DNA of 64,000 nt from Halorubrum sp. Atlit-26R (GTDB taxonomy: Archaea > Halobacteriota > Halobacteria > Halobacteriales > Haloferacaceae): the NCBI RefSeq assembly GCF_003666015.1, contig NZ_QPLT01000005.1, positions 147,745 through 211,744 on the forward strand. The letters are read 5' to 3'. A model generated the notes under the pieces. The model saw nothing but the letters and a program-made list of their open reading frames with translations. It did no database searches and was not told the DNA's origin. Below are positions 7,884-16,728 of the stretch, in pieces; position 1 is the stretch's first letter, and each line of letters starts with the position of its first letter. The translations under genes and the position numbers were made by a program.

Positions 7884-8510
7884 TCACTCCTCGGAGCGGA
7901 GCCGCTCCCCGGGCGAGCCGGGCGTCCGCGGCGTCTGCGCGACCGGCGGCTCGGCGCCTCCCGCGCGGCCGCCACGCTCCTCGACGAGCGCTCGGACCCG
8001 GTCCAACACTGCGTCGAACCGGCCGCGGTCGGCCCCCTTCTCGAAGTAGGCGTCCGCACCGGCGCCGAACGCCGCGGCCTCGCGCTCCTCGCTCGGACAC
8101 GTGGTGTTGAAGACGACCGGCAGTCCGCTGCCCGCCCCGCGGAGCCGCTCCGTGAGCTCGATCCCGTCGCCGTCGGGCAGCAGCTGCTCGGTCACGACGC
8201 AGTCGACCGCGACGCGTTCCCCGTCCATTTCGACTCCGGCGTCGAGCGCGTCGAGCGCGTCCGCGAGGCGCTCCACGGAACGAACTCGCACGCGGTCAGT
8301 GAGCCGCGCCGCGAACGCCTCTAAGAGTTCGGCGGAGCGCGCGTCGGGCTCGACTTGGAGGACGGTGATCGGCGCTCCGCGGTCTCCCGCGTCGGCCTCG
8401 GGCGGCTCGGTTCGATCGGCGGCTGCGTTCGCGGCTGCGGACGTGTCGGACGGCGGTGTGGTGTGGTCGGTCATGCGTTGTGTGGCGGGCGACGTCTCGT
8501 CGGAGGACAA
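7884..8510 (-). CDS. Response-regulator receiver-like protein with Glu at the phosphoacceptor position
   Basis: A 208-residue single-domain receiver protein with disordered tails on both sides. The receiver core runs from about residue 47 (ITVLQVEPD) to 170. The usual haloarchaeal DCVVSDxxMPGxDG is here DCVVTEQLLPDGDG, so the phosphorylated Asp is Glu108; the acid pocket is E-P-D instead of D-D-D. The conserved Lys (Lys158 in AYFEKG) and a Thr (FNTTC) remain. A Glu here often mimics the phosphorylated state, so this may be a constitutively active or partner-binding pseudo-receiver (inference). An alternative ATG at 8474 removes 12 residues before the core. Confidence 0.75.
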   Translation of the reverse strand: MSSDETSPATQRMTDHTTPPSDTSAAANAAADRTEPPEADAGDRGAPITVLQVEPDARSAELLEAFAARLTDRVRVRSVERLADALDALDAGVEMDGERVAVDCVVTEQLLPDGDGIELTERLRGAGSGLPVVFNTTCPSEEREAAAFGAGADAYFEKGADRGRFDAVLDRVRALVEERGGRAGGAEPPVAQTPRTPGSPGERLRSEE

Positions 8511-8708
8511 CTTACTACGTCGGTAGTTACTTTCTTCGTACGTAATCGCCGCGGGGTCGTAATAATAATACCGCGATCACCGTTGTCACACCGCTTAGCG
8601 CCGACTATTCGGTGGTATCACTACGAAAACACCGGACGAGAACGGGACGGGTCACTCGATCGCGCGCCCGCCCCTCCGATCGCGGGGACGAGCCGCGGGA
8701 ACGGCCGC

Positions 8709-9986
8709 TCAGGCGAACAGGTCGCGCGCCTCGCGGACCGCGTCGACGAGGGCGTCGACCTCCTCGACGGTGTTGTAGAAGTAGAAGGAGGCGCGCGCGG
8801 AGGCGGCGACGCCCATCTCGTCGTGGAGCGGCTGGGTGCAGTGGTCGCCGGCGCGGATCGCGACGCCGTAGTCGTTGAGGATGCTGGAGAGGTCGTGGGC
8901 GTGGACGCCCTCGACGTTGAACGCGACGAGGCCGCCGCGGTCGTCGCCGGGCGGGCCGTATATCTCGACGCCGCCGAGCGCCTCCAGCTCGTCGTAGGCG
9001 TACTCGGCCAGCAGGTCCTCGTGGGCCTCGATCCGGTCCATGCCGACCTCTTCGAGGTACTCTATCGCCGCCGCGAGGCCGATCCCCTGCGCGATGGAGG
9101 GCGTCCCGGCCTCGAACTTCCACGGGAGGTCCTCCCACGTGGAGTCCTCGAAGGAGACCCGGCGGATCATGTCGCCGCCGTAGAGGTACGGGCTCATCTC
9201 CTCGAGGATCTCCTCGCGGCCGTAGAGGGCGCCGATCCCGGTCGGGCCGCACATCTTGTGGCCGGAGAAGGCGAGGAAGTCGACGTCTAACTCCTCGACG
9301 TCGACCGGGCGCGTCGGCACGGACTGCGCGGCGTCGGCGAAGATGTAGGCGTCGCGCTCGTGGGCCATGTCGGCCAGCTCGCGGATCGGGTTCACGGTGC
9401 CGAGCGTGTTCGACACGTGGACGACGGACACCATCTCGGTGTCGTCGTCGATCAGCTCGGCGGCGTGGTCCATGTCGAGCCGCCCCTCGTCGGTGACGTC
9501 GACGAAGCGCACGTCGGCGCCCGTCCGCTTGCCGATCTGCTGCCAGGTGACGAGCGAGGCGTGGTGCTCCATCTCGGAGAGGACGACGTTGTCCCCGGGA
9601 CCGAGCTCTTCGAGCCCCCACGCGTAGGCGACGAGGTTCATCGCCTCCGTCGTGTTCTTGGTGAAGACGATCTCCTCGCGACCCTGCGCGCCGATGAAGT
9701 CGGCGACCGCGTCGTGGGCCTCCTCGTAGGCGACGGAGGCCTCCTGGCTCAGCTGGTGGATCCCGCGGTGGACGTTGGCGTTGTAGCTCCGGTAGTAGTC
9801 CGAGATGGCGTCGACGACCGGGTCCGGCGTGTGCGAGGTCGCCGCGTTGTCGAGATAGACGAGCGGGGTGTCGTCGCCCTCGCCCTCCCCGGCCGTCTCC
9901 GGGTCCCCGCCGACCTTCCGATCGAGGATCGGGAAGTCGGCGCGGAGCGCCTCCACGTCGAACGGGTACTGTTCCTGAACTCCCAT
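8709..9986 (-). CDS. sufS: Cysteine desulfurase SufS
   Basis: A 425-residue PLP enzyme that takes sulfur from cysteine for Fe-S cluster assembly. Lys244 in FSGHKMCGP holds PLP, and Cys383 in RAGDHCTQPLHDEMG carries the persulfide; the 'RxGxHC' context is SufS (group II), not IscS. YLDNAAT and TEAMNLVA are the expected cofactor-pocket motifs. An insertion rich in Gly and Glu (residues 26-39) is haloarchaeal style. No sufBCD genes are adjacent here. Confidence 0.93.
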   Translation of the reverse strand: MGVQEQYPFDVEALRADFPILDRKVGGDPETAGEGEGDDTPLVYLDNAATSHTPDPVVDAISDYYRSYNANVHRGIHQLSQEASVAYEEAHDAVADFIGAQGREEIVFTKNTTEAMNLVAYAWGLEELGPGDNVVLSEMEHHASLVTWQQIGKRTGADVRFVDVTDEGRLDMDHAAELIDDDTEMVSVVHVSNTLGTVNPIRELADMAHERDAYIFADAAQSVPTRPVDVEELDVDFLAFSGHKMCGPTGIGALYGREEILEEMSPYLYGGDMIRRVSFEDSTWEDLPWKFEAGTPSIAQGIGLAAAIEYLEEVGMDRIEAHEDLLAEYAYDELEALGGVEIYGPPGDDRGGLVAFNVEGVHAHDLSSILNDYGVAIRAGDHCTQPLHDEMGVAASARASFYFYNTVEEVDALVDAVREARDLFA

Positions 9987-10128
9987 TACCCGTTATCGGG
10001 CCCCGAACACTAACACACCTTCGGTCCGGTACGTGTTGCGGGTATCGCTGACGCGCGGGATCGCGCGTTTCGCGGGGGTCCGCGACCCGAATTCGACTCG
10101 ATCCGGCCCGCCCCGGGCTACCGCCCGC

Positions 10129-10467
10129 CTACTCGCCCCAGTCGGGATTCGCCCGCGGCGGCGCGAAGATGTCGAAGCCGACGACCGGCTCGTCGGTCCG
10201 ATTCTCGGCCGCGTGCGGCTCGCCGCCGGGGATCACGTACGTGTCGTCGGGGCCGACGACGCGCTCTTCGCCGTCGACGAGGAACGTCAGCCGCCCGGCC
10301 GTGATCACGCCGATCTGCTCGTGCGGGTGGTCGTGTTCCGGGACCCCCTCGCCCGGGTCGATCTCGAACCGCTGGATGCTCATTCCCTCGCCGACGGCGC
10401 CCTGGGTGAGGAACGCGCCGTCGACCGCCTCGACCGCCTCCACGTCCGCGTCGGGTACGACGTCCAT
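10129..10467 (-). CDS. Cupin-domain protein
   Basis: A 112-residue single cupin. Motif 1 is visible as PEHDHPHEQIGVITAG (His-x-His and Glu metal ligands) and motif 2 as PGGEPHAAEN (His). The N terminus MDVVPDAD is typical of haloarchaeal stand-alone cupins. Such proteins bind a divalent metal and act as small-molecule isomerases, dioxygenases or sensors; no specific role can be deduced. It lies between sufS and the YcaO gene in the same direction but with gaps over 70 bases, so it is probably transcribed alone. Confidence 0.8.
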   Translation of the reverse strand: MDVVPDADVEAVEAVDGAFLTQGAVGEGMSIQRFEIDPGEGVPEHDHPHEQIGVITAGRLTFLVDGEERVVGPDDTYVIPGGEPHAAENRTDEPVVGFDIFAPPRANPDWGE

Positions 10468-10566
10468 ACGGTCTCCCGCGACCCGGAGGCACCTAAATCC
10501 GCGGGCGCGGGCAGTCGCCGCCGGAGCGAGCAGCCCGACCGGCGGGACGCTGCTCGGGCCGCCCCG

Positions 10567-12258
10567 TCACGGGAACGGATGGTACGGCCGGTCGAGCGCC
10601 GGCTCGAACCCCATCGAGCGCGGTACCTCGCGTGCGCGGTCGCCGAAGAACGGGTCGCCGGTGAACAGCGGCTGCGCGCCCGGCACCAGCACGCGGACGG
10701 CCTCGAACCCCAGTGCTTCGAGGTCGCGCGTCGTCACCCGCGCGACGTAGGGGTCGAGCCCGACGCTCTCGACGCGGTCGACGACGGCGTCGAGCTCCTC
10801 GGTCCCCGACAGCGCCGGCTCGCCGAGCCCCTCCGCCGCGACGGTCGCGTCCGGGTCGAAGAACGCCGCCGTCTCGGCGGGCAGGTCGGCGTGGTGACCG
10901 ATCGCGGCGCCCTGCTCGTCGGCCGTCTCTCGGCCCATCGAACGGAGCTCCGTCCAGTTCTGGAGGGCCTCGGCGAGCGCGCTCCGCGCCGCCGCGGTCG
11001 GGTCGAGGTCGGCGCCCGACCCCGCGGCGAACCGCGGCCAGTCGCCCTCCCGACTCACGCCGACGGCGACGACCGGCACGTCCACGTCGGTCGTGACGAG
11101 CAGCGCCGTGGCCGACAGCGACTCCGCGCGCGCCCGCTTCTCCAGCTCGGCGAACCCGGGGTCGTCGACGTCGAGGCCGAGCGGCTCCGTCGTGGAGTAC
11201 CAGCTGGTCATCGTCGCGTCGCGCTCGATCGCCTCGTACAGCCCCGAGAGCGCGGCGTCCGGTCCGGAGCTCCCGAGCCCGAGCCCGGTCGTGATCGGCG
11301 GGCGGTACCGGCGTTCCGGCGGCGGGAAGTGAACGAACTCCGCCGGGAGGCTCGCGGGGTCGCCGGTCCCGAGGCGCTCGCCGCGGGCCCACGGGAGCCG
11401 GTCGCCGCGGTCGTACGCCTCGGCGCCCTCCGGGCGGACGAACGCGTCCGGCGCGACCGGGTTCGGCACGTTCGCGGCCGGCGCGCGCGTGAACGACGCC
11501 CCGCGGTAGATCCCGGCCGCGTACCGCTCTAACCCCTCGCCGAGCGCCTTCATGAACGCGGCGTCCCAGTCGGCCGCCGCGCCCCCGCCGAAGTCGGCCG
11601 CGTCCGCGTCCGAGAACGGCGTCGTGTCCGCGACCCGCGCGACGTAGTACGGCAGCGGGAACGACTCCTGCTCGCCGACCTCGCTCAGCGCGCCGATCCG
11701 AGGGTCGACGGCGCGCTCCGCGCGGTCGATGGTCTCCGAGAGCCCGCGGTCGGCGTGGTCCCGCGGAAGCGCGTCGCCGGGATCGTCGCCGCAGCCGCAG
11801 CCCGGCGCGGGCAGCAGCGTCCGCTCGGGGCCCGGCACCTCGACGACGGTGTCGGCCACCGGGTCGCCGGCGAGGAGTCGAATCGTCCGTCGCCCGGCCA
11901 CCGCGCCGGCGTAGCGCACGGCGGACCGGCGGCCGGCCGGCGCGTCCGCCGGCTCCGGGCCGCCGCTCTCGACGCGGGCGCGCAGGCAGTCGTAGCAGGC
12001 GTCGTCGAAGACGGTCACCGCGGCGTCGAGGTCGTCGAGGGGGACGCCGCCGAGCCCGCCCACCTCGACGGCGACCCACCGGTCGAGGAGCTCGTTCGCG
12101 GTCGCGAACGCCGACGACCCGGCGGTGTCGACGACGACCGCGAGGTCGAACCCGTCGAGCAGGTCGGCCTCGACGGGCATCGCGTTCACGTCGACGTCGC
12201 CGAGCGCGGCCTCGGTCGCCTCGACCGCGGGCCCGTCGCCGACAAGTCCGATATCCAT
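10567..12258 (-). CDS. YcaO-domain protein with N-terminal Ocin-ThiF-like (TOMM C-protein) region
   Basis: A 563-residue protein. The C-terminal about 370 residues are a YcaO domain with the ATP-site pattern GLGLGSSGPDAALSGLYEAIERD, and it ends in YHPFP, resembling the proline-rich end of cyclodehydratase YcaO proteins. The first about 190 residues resemble the partner protein of thiazole/oxazole-modified peptide systems, with Cys88-x-x-Cys91 (ACYDCLRAR) and Cys154-x-Cys156 (GCGCG) as likely zinc ligands. YcaO enzymes use ATP to activate backbone amides, giving azolines or thioamides. No precursor peptide, dehydrogenase or export gene is seen nearby, so the substrate is unknown. Confidence 0.82.
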   Translation of the reverse strand: MDIGLVGDGPAVEATEAALGDVDVNAMPVEADLLDGFDLAVVVDTAGSSAFATANELLDRWVAVEVGGLGGVPLDDLDAAVTVFDDACYDCLRARVESGGPEPADAPAGRRSAVRYAGAVAGRRTIRLLAGDPVADTVVEVPGPERTLLPAPGCGCGDDPGDALPRDHADRGLSETIDRAERAVDPRIGALSEVGEQESFPLPYYVARVADTTPFSDADAADFGGGAAADWDAAFMKALGEGLERYAAGIYRGASFTRAPAANVPNPVAPDAFVRPEGAEAYDRGDRLPWARGERLGTGDPASLPAEFVHFPPPERRYRPPITTGLGLGSSGPDAALSGLYEAIERDATMTSWYSTTEPLGLDVDDPGFAELEKRARAESLSATALLVTTDVDVPVVAVGVSREGDWPRFAAGSGADLDPTAAARSALAEALQNWTELRSMGRETADEQGAAIGHHADLPAETAAFFDPDATVAAEGLGEPALSGTEELDAVVDRVESVGLDPYVARVTTRDLEALGFEAVRVLVPGAQPLFTGDPFFGDRAREVPRSMGFEPALDRPYHPFP

Positions 12259-12363
12259 ACCCGGTCGACGCGAGGCGGCGAAAAAAAGGCGCGGGTCCGC
12301 GGCGGGCGGCGGCTCGCTCAGCGGTGCCGCGGCGAGAGTCGGAGCGGGCGTTCGCGAGTGCGC

Positions 12364-13185
12364 TCAGGCGGGCGTCGCGGCCATCATCTCGGCGGCCTCG
12401 GCGGCCAGCTCCGCGGCGTCGACGCCCTCGAGGCGCTCGTCGCCGAGCTTTAGGCGGAGCCGGGGGCGGCCGACGTCGATCGGAACCTTCTCGGTGTCGA
12501 TGATCCCCAGGTCTTCGAGGCGGGTCTTCGTCCGGGAGAACGTCGCCTTCGAGGCGATGCCGACGTCCTCGCCCCACTTCGAGATGTCGTAGAGCAGCAC
12601 GTCGTTCTTCGCCGCGACGAGCAGCGAGACGGTCACCTCGTCGAGGTCGGCGCCGCCGTCGCGCTCGGTCGCGTCGAGGACGGCGTCGAAGTCGGCGCGG
12701 GCCGCCTCGCCGATCTCCGCCTCCATCGTCTCGCGGACCCGACTGATGGCCGGCGTGCGGAGCGTGTACGGCTCCGCCTCGTCGAACGCGCCGCGGTGGG
12801 AGTCGTACACCTCGTCGACGAACTCGTCGTCGTCGGTCGAGAGCGCGGCGACGCCGTCTCCCGCGGTGACCAGGGCGACGACCCGGGACGGGGAGACGAA
12901 CAGGGCGTTGTCGACCTCCCCGTCGAGCACCCGGAGGTCCAAGGCGCCGTCGGCGACGAGGTCGGCCGCCCGGGACGCGACGACGAAGTCGTCCATGACG
13001 TCCTTGAGGGTGCGCTCGTCGGCGAGCATCGACAGCTCCGGGAGGTCGTCCCGCCCGACCGCGGTCTCGACCAGCGATACGATCGTCTCCCCGGAGGGGT
13101 CAACGACGAGCAGCTCGTCGTCGTCCCCCGCGAAGGCCGCTTCGAGCGCGGCCTCGACGTCGGCCGCCAGTAAATTCGACACCAT
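12364..13185 (-). CDS. DUF5821/TbsP-like transcriptional regulator
   Basis: A 273-residue protein with an N-terminal sensor-like part (VSNLLAADVEAAL, LLVVDPSGE) and a C-terminal winged-helix region ending in a strongly conserved block (LLVAAKNDVLLYDISKWGED, ASKATFSRTKTRLEDLG, IDTEKVPIDVGRPRLRL). From memory this block defines the haloarchaeal DUF5821 family; its Haloferax member has been named TbsP, a regulator linked to TrmB and glycolytic control. The ATG at 13185 is chosen because the conserved N terminus starts there; the upstream extension is unlike any protein. An AT-rich promoter (TATTTAATATTAA) lies just upstream. Confidence 0.7.
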   Translation of the reverse strand: MVSNLLAADVEAALEAAFAGDDDELLVVDPSGETIVSLVETAVGRDDLPELSMLADERTLKDVMDDFVVASRAADLVADGALDLRVLDGEVDNALFVSPSRVVALVTAGDGVAALSTDDDEFVDEVYDSHRGAFDEAEPYTLRTPAISRVRETMEAEIGEAARADFDAVLDATERDGGADLDEVTVSLLVAAKNDVLLYDISKWGEDVGIASKATFSRTKTRLEDLGIIDTEKVPIDVGRPRLRLKLGDERLEGVDAAELAAEAAEMMAATPA

Positions 13186-13394
13186 CTGTCTCTCGGTATG
13201 AAAGTCGGTTGCGTATTTAATATTAACGGGGTTAATGGATCGAACAACGCTCGTAGCGGGCCTCAAATAGCCGAAATCGGGGGATGAGTCGATTCGGGTA
13301 TCGATCCGCGGATCGGGACGACGCCCCGGGATCGTCGGGCGACGCCGGACCGCGTTCGGGGGCGGAGCGACGGCAGTTCCGACGGCGACGGAAG

Positions 13395-13401
13395 GATTAA
13401 T
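13395..13401 (+). promoter_or_regulatory. TATA-like box of glyA
   Basis: GATTAAT lies about 30 bases before the glyA ATG in an otherwise GC-rich stretch, consistent with a leaderless promoter. The 240-base divergent gap to the TbsP-like regulator (13186-13425) holds both promoters. Confidence 0.5.
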
Positions 13402-13425
13402 GCGCGGTCGCGCCCGCGTTCGCAC

Positions 13426-14673
13426 ATGGACTACGAGCACGTCCGGGAGGTCGACCCGGCGGTCGCCGACGCGCTGGCGGGCGAGCGCGACAGACAGGAG
13501 CAGACGCTCGCGATGATCGCGAGCGAGAACCACGTCAGCGAGGCGGTCTTAGAGGCGCAGGGGAGCGTCCTCACCAACAAGTACGCCGAGGGCTATCCCG
13601 GGTCGCGCTACTACGCCGGCTGCGAGTACGCCGACGAGGTCGAGGAGCTGGCGATCGAGCGCGCGAAGGAGCTGTGGGGCGCCGACCACGTCAACGTCCA
13701 GCCCCACTCCGGCACGCAGGCGAACCAGGCGGTGTACTACTCCGTCCTCGAACCGGGCGACAAGATCCTCTCTTTGGACCTCAACCACGGCGGGCACCTC
13801 TCGCACGGCCACCCCGCGAACTTCACGGGGCAGCTGTACGACGTCGAGCAGTACGAGGTCGACCCCGAGACGGGGTACATCGACTACGAGGGGCTCCGCG
13901 CCGCGGCCGAGTCGTTCGAGCCGGACATCATCGTCTCGGGCTACTCCGCGTACCCCCGCACCGTCGACTGGGAGGAGATCCAGGCGGCCGCCGACGCGGT
14001 CGACGCCTACCACCTCGCGGACATCGCGCACATCACCGGGCTCGTCGCCGCCGGCGTCCACCCGTCGCCGGTCGGCGTCGCCGACTTCGTCACCGGCTCG
14101 ACGCACAAGACGATCCGCGCCGGCCGCGGCGGGATCGTGATGTGCGACGAGCAGTTCGCGGACGACGTCGACTCGGCCGTCTTCCCCGGCGGGCAGGGCG
14201 GCCCGCTGATGCACAACGTCGCCGGCAAGGCGGTCGGCTTCAAGGAGGCCCTCGACCCCGAGTTCGAGGAGTACGCCCGGAACGTGGTCGACAACGCCGA
14301 GGTGCTCGCCGAGACGCTGCAGGAACACGGCCTCTCCTTGGTCTCCGGCGGGACGGACAACCACCTCGTGCTGGCCGACCTGCGCGACTCGCACCCGGAC
14401 CTCTCGGGCGGCGACGCGGAGGACGCGCTCGCGGCCGCGAACATCGTCCTCAACGGGAACACGGTCCCCGGCGAGACGCGGTCGCCGTTCGACCCCTCCG
14501 GGATTCGCGCGGGCACCGCCGGGCTGACGACGCGAGGCTTCGACGCCGACGCGATCGAGGAGGTCGGCGACCTGATCTACCGCGTCGTCGACAACGTCGA
14601 CAGCGAGGACGTCATCTACGAGGTCGGCGAGCGCGTCGCCGAGCTCTGCGAGGCGCATCCGCTGTACGAGTAG
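13426..14673 (+). CDS. glyA: Serine hydroxymethyltransferase
   Basis: A 415-residue PLP enzyme that interconverts serine and glycine and feeds one-carbon units to folate or tetrahydromethanopterin carriers. Landmarks: IASENHVSEAVL, YAEGYPGSRYYAGCEY, PHSGTQAN, and STHKTIRAGRGG with PLP-binding Lys228. Length is normal for the family. The methionine synthase pair at the left of the window uses one-carbon units from this pool, though the genes are not linked. Confidence 0.95.
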   Translation: MDYEHVREVDPAVADALAGERDRQEQTLAMIASENHVSEAVLEAQGSVLTNKYAEGYPGSRYYAGCEYADEVEELAIERAKELWGADHVNVQPHSGTQANQAVYYSVLEPGDKILSLDLNHGGHLSHGHPANFTGQLYDVEQYEVDPETGYIDYEGLRAAAESFEPDIIVSGYSAYPRTVDWEEIQAAADAVDAYHLADIAHITGLVAAGVHPSPVGVADFVTGSTHKTIRAGRGGIVMCDEQFADDVDSAVFPGGQGGPLMHNVAGKAVGFKEALDPEFEEYARNVVDNAEVLAETLQEHGLSLVSGGTDNHLVLADLRDSHPDLSGGDAEDALAAANIVLNGNTVPGETRSPFDPSGIRAGTAGLTTRGFDADAIEEVGDLIYRVVDNVDSEDVIYEVGERVAELCEAHPLYE

Positions 14674-14765
14674 CGGCACACCGGCCGGCGACGTCGCAGT
14701 CGGCGGTGCTCGACCGTCCGACCGAATCCGTGCGTACAAAGTAGGGGGGAGCCCGACGGGTCGGT

Positions 14766-15176
14766 ATGGCCGACTCGTCGTTCCTCGCAACACGCCTCGA
14801 CCGCGCCGCCGTCCCCCTCGCGGTCGGCGACCTGATCGCGCTGATCGTCCTGTTGACGATCGGTGCGATCAACCACAGCAGCGTCGAGTTCCTGTCGTCG
14901 AACCCGCTCTACCTGCTCGAAGTGTTCGCGCCGTTCCTGATCGCGTGGGCCCTGATCGCGCCGCTCGTGGGAGCCTATTCCGCCGGGGCCGTCGAGACCG
15001 CGAAGTCGTCGGTCCCGCTCGTGATCCGGTCGTGGATCCCGGCCGCCGTCGTCGGGCTGGCGCTCCGCGCGTTCGTCTTCCGAGGCGGCGCCGCGCCCGC
15101 GTTCGCCGTCGTCATGCTGGTGCTCGGCTCGGTCGCACTCGGTGGCTGGCGCGCGGTGTACTTCAAGCTCCGGTAG
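14766..15176 (+). CDS. DUF3054-family membrane protein
   Basis: A 136-residue integral membrane protein with four hydrophobic segments (about residues 15-35, 50-70, 80-105, 110-130). The pattern AVGDLIALIVLLTIGAINH near the start and a glycine/alanine-rich last helix match the DUF3054 family, small four-helix proteins found in haloarchaea and actinobacteria. Function unknown. It stands alone with a short gap after glyA. Confidence 0.7.
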   Translation: MADSSFLATRLDRAAVPLAVGDLIALIVLLTIGAINHSSVEFLSSNPLYLLEVFAPFLIAWALIAPLVGAYSAGAVETAKSSVPLVIRSWIPAAVVGLALRAFVFRGGAAPAFAVVMLVLGSVALGGWRAVYFKLR

Positions 15177-15331
15177 CGGTTTGATCCGATTCGCCCTCGA
15201 ATTCGGCGCCTGAACGCTGTCTTCCGCCTTCTCGCCGGGGCCTCGATTCGTATCGACACGGCCACGGCCTTCATAAGTTACGAGTAACGTCTCCGTGTTC
15301 ACGAACGAACTCTCACCGAACACCGAGAAAG

Positions 15332-15339
15332 ATTTAATA
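15332..15339 (+). promoter_or_regulatory. TATA-like box before the small membrane protein
   Basis: ATTTAATA is centred about 33 bases before the ATG at 15369, so a transcript would begin just before that codon. This favours 15369 over the in-frame ATG at 15339, which overlaps the box. Confidence 0.5.
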
Positions 15340-15368
15340 TGGATTTCCCACTAGTATTCAACGACAGC

Positions 15369-15608
15369 ATGACTGGATACTACGACTACGTCCTCGGGCT
15401 CATCCCGGCAGCGTTGATCGGCGTGACCGCCTTCCTCAACCTTGTCGGGCTGTCGTTGATGTCGGCGTTGCCCGCGGGCGCGGTGGCCGCCGCCACCGTC
15501 GTGGCCCACGCGATATTCGTCAGGGCCCCGGTCACCGGCGACGCGCCGGCGGACGCGTCGCGCCCCGGTCGGGGAGATGGGGGACCGGGCGGCCGGTCGT
15601 CCGCGTGA
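15369..15608 (+). CDS. Small conserved haloarchaeal membrane protein
   Basis: A 79-residue protein beginning MTGYYDYVLGLIPAALIG, with two hydrophobic segments (about residues 6-27 and 30-52), the sequence FVRAPV, and then a polar Gly/Asp tail. Short two-helix proteins starting with 'YYDYVLGLIP' recur in haloarchaeal genomes, but no function is known to me. An ATG at 15339 would add 10 residues but overlaps the TATA-like box. Confidence 0.6.
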   Translation: MTGYYDYVLGLIPAALIGVTAFLNLVGLSLMSALPAGAVAAATVVAHAIFVRAPVTGDAPADASRPGRGDGGPGGRSSA

Positions 15609-15666
15609 CGCGTCGCCGTTCGCCGCGTCCTGTACCGTTTAGTCCCCGCGCCCCGAGTGGGCGGGT

Positions 15667-16668
15667 ATGACGGACGCCCTGTTCCTCACGAGTTCCGAGG
15701 TCGACGACCTCGCCGAGCCGGCCGACTACGTCGCCGCCGTGCGCGACGCGTACCGTCAGGTCGGCGAGGGAGCGCCGGCCGAGCCGCGGACGAAGCTGTA
15801 CAACCGCGAGCCGCCGGGCATGTTGACCACCTACGCCGCCCTCCTCCCGGAGACGGGCGCGATGGGCGGGTACACGTACTCCGCCGGCTTCGGCGCGGAG
15901 GACGCGTGGTTCATGACCCCGCTGTTCGACGCCGAGTCGGGCGAGCCGCTCGCGCTGCTCGACGGCGCGTCGATGAACCCGTTTAAAACGGGTGCCGCCG
16001 GGGCGGTCGCGGTCGACGCGCTCGCCCGCGAGGACGCGACCGAGATCGCCGTGATCGGCAGCGGCGCGCAGGCGCGCGGGCAGCTCGCGACGACCGCGAC
16101 CGTCCGCGAGTTCGAGGCGGTCCGCGTCTTCTCGCCGACCGCCGAGAACCGCGAGGCGTTCGCCGCCGACTTCGACGAGCGCCTCGACGCCGACGTGTCG
16201 GCCGTCGAGAGCGCGAGCGACGCGCTGGCGGGCGCCGACGTCGTGATCACCGCGACGACCGCGAGCGACCCCGTGATCGACGACGCCGACGTGGAGCCGG
16301 GGACGCACGTCACCGCGATGGGGCAGTACCATCCGGAGAAGAACGAGCTGCCCCCCGAACTCGTCGCGCGCGCCACCTACGTCCCCGACCTCCGAGCGCG
16401 CGCGACGCAGGACGCCGGCTCGTACCTCGCCGCGGTCGAGGCCGGACTGATCGCGGAGGGCGAGGGGATCGCGGCCGACCTCGGCGAGGTCGTCGCGGGC
16501 GATCACCCGGGCCGGACGAGCGACGAGGAGGTGACCGTCTTCGACTCCGGCGGGAGCGGGGTCGAGACGGTCGCGGCCGCGTACATGCTTTATAAGCGCG
16601 CGAGCGAGAAGGGGCGCGGACAGACCATCGACTTCGCGCCCGCGAGCGAGGCGCTGACGGGGGAGTAG
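15667..16668 (+). CDS. Ornithine cyclodeaminase / mu-crystallin family dehydrogenase
   Basis: A 333-residue NAD(P)-dependent protein. The Rossmann motif is IAVIGSGAQARGQ (about residues 120-132), and KTGAAGAVAVDAL before it is the family signature next to the active site. TAMGQYHPEKNELP matches the catalytic loop (usually 'GaDxxgk-EL'). Members include ornithine cyclodeaminase, archaeal alanine dehydrogenase and ketimine reductases, and sequence alone does not separate them. It lies 60 bases before the phosphodiesterase gene and may share its transcript. Confidence 0.82.
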   Translation: MTDALFLTSSEVDDLAEPADYVAAVRDAYRQVGEGAPAEPRTKLYNREPPGMLTTYAALLPETGAMGGYTYSAGFGAEDAWFMTPLFDAESGEPLALLDGASMNPFKTGAAGAVAVDALAREDATEIAVIGSGAQARGQLATTATVREFEAVRVFSPTAENREAFAADFDERLDADVSAVESASDALAGADVVITATTASDPVIDDADVEPGTHVTAMGQYHPEKNELPPELVARATYVPDLRARATQDAGSYLAAVEAGLIAEGEGIAADLGEVVAGDHPGRTSDEEVTVFDSGGSGVETVAAAYMLYKRASEKGRGQTIDFAPASEALTGE

Positions 16669-16728
16669 TCGCGAGAGCCGCGAGGCGGTAGCCAGAGGTT
16701 CAAGTGCCGCGCCCGCCTCCCGGCAGAC

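Noticed and set aside
8600..9621. Long alternative frames in the opposite or shifted direction across sufS and other GC-rich genes
   Set aside because: These are shadow frames caused by high GC; they are Arg-rich or have no family resemblance, and the real gene in each place is clear.
13284..13400. A 38-codon open frame (MSRFGYRSADRDD...) upstream of glyA
   Set aside because: It runs across the TATA-like box of glyA, is very Arg-rich, and shows no conserved pattern, so it is most likely chance.
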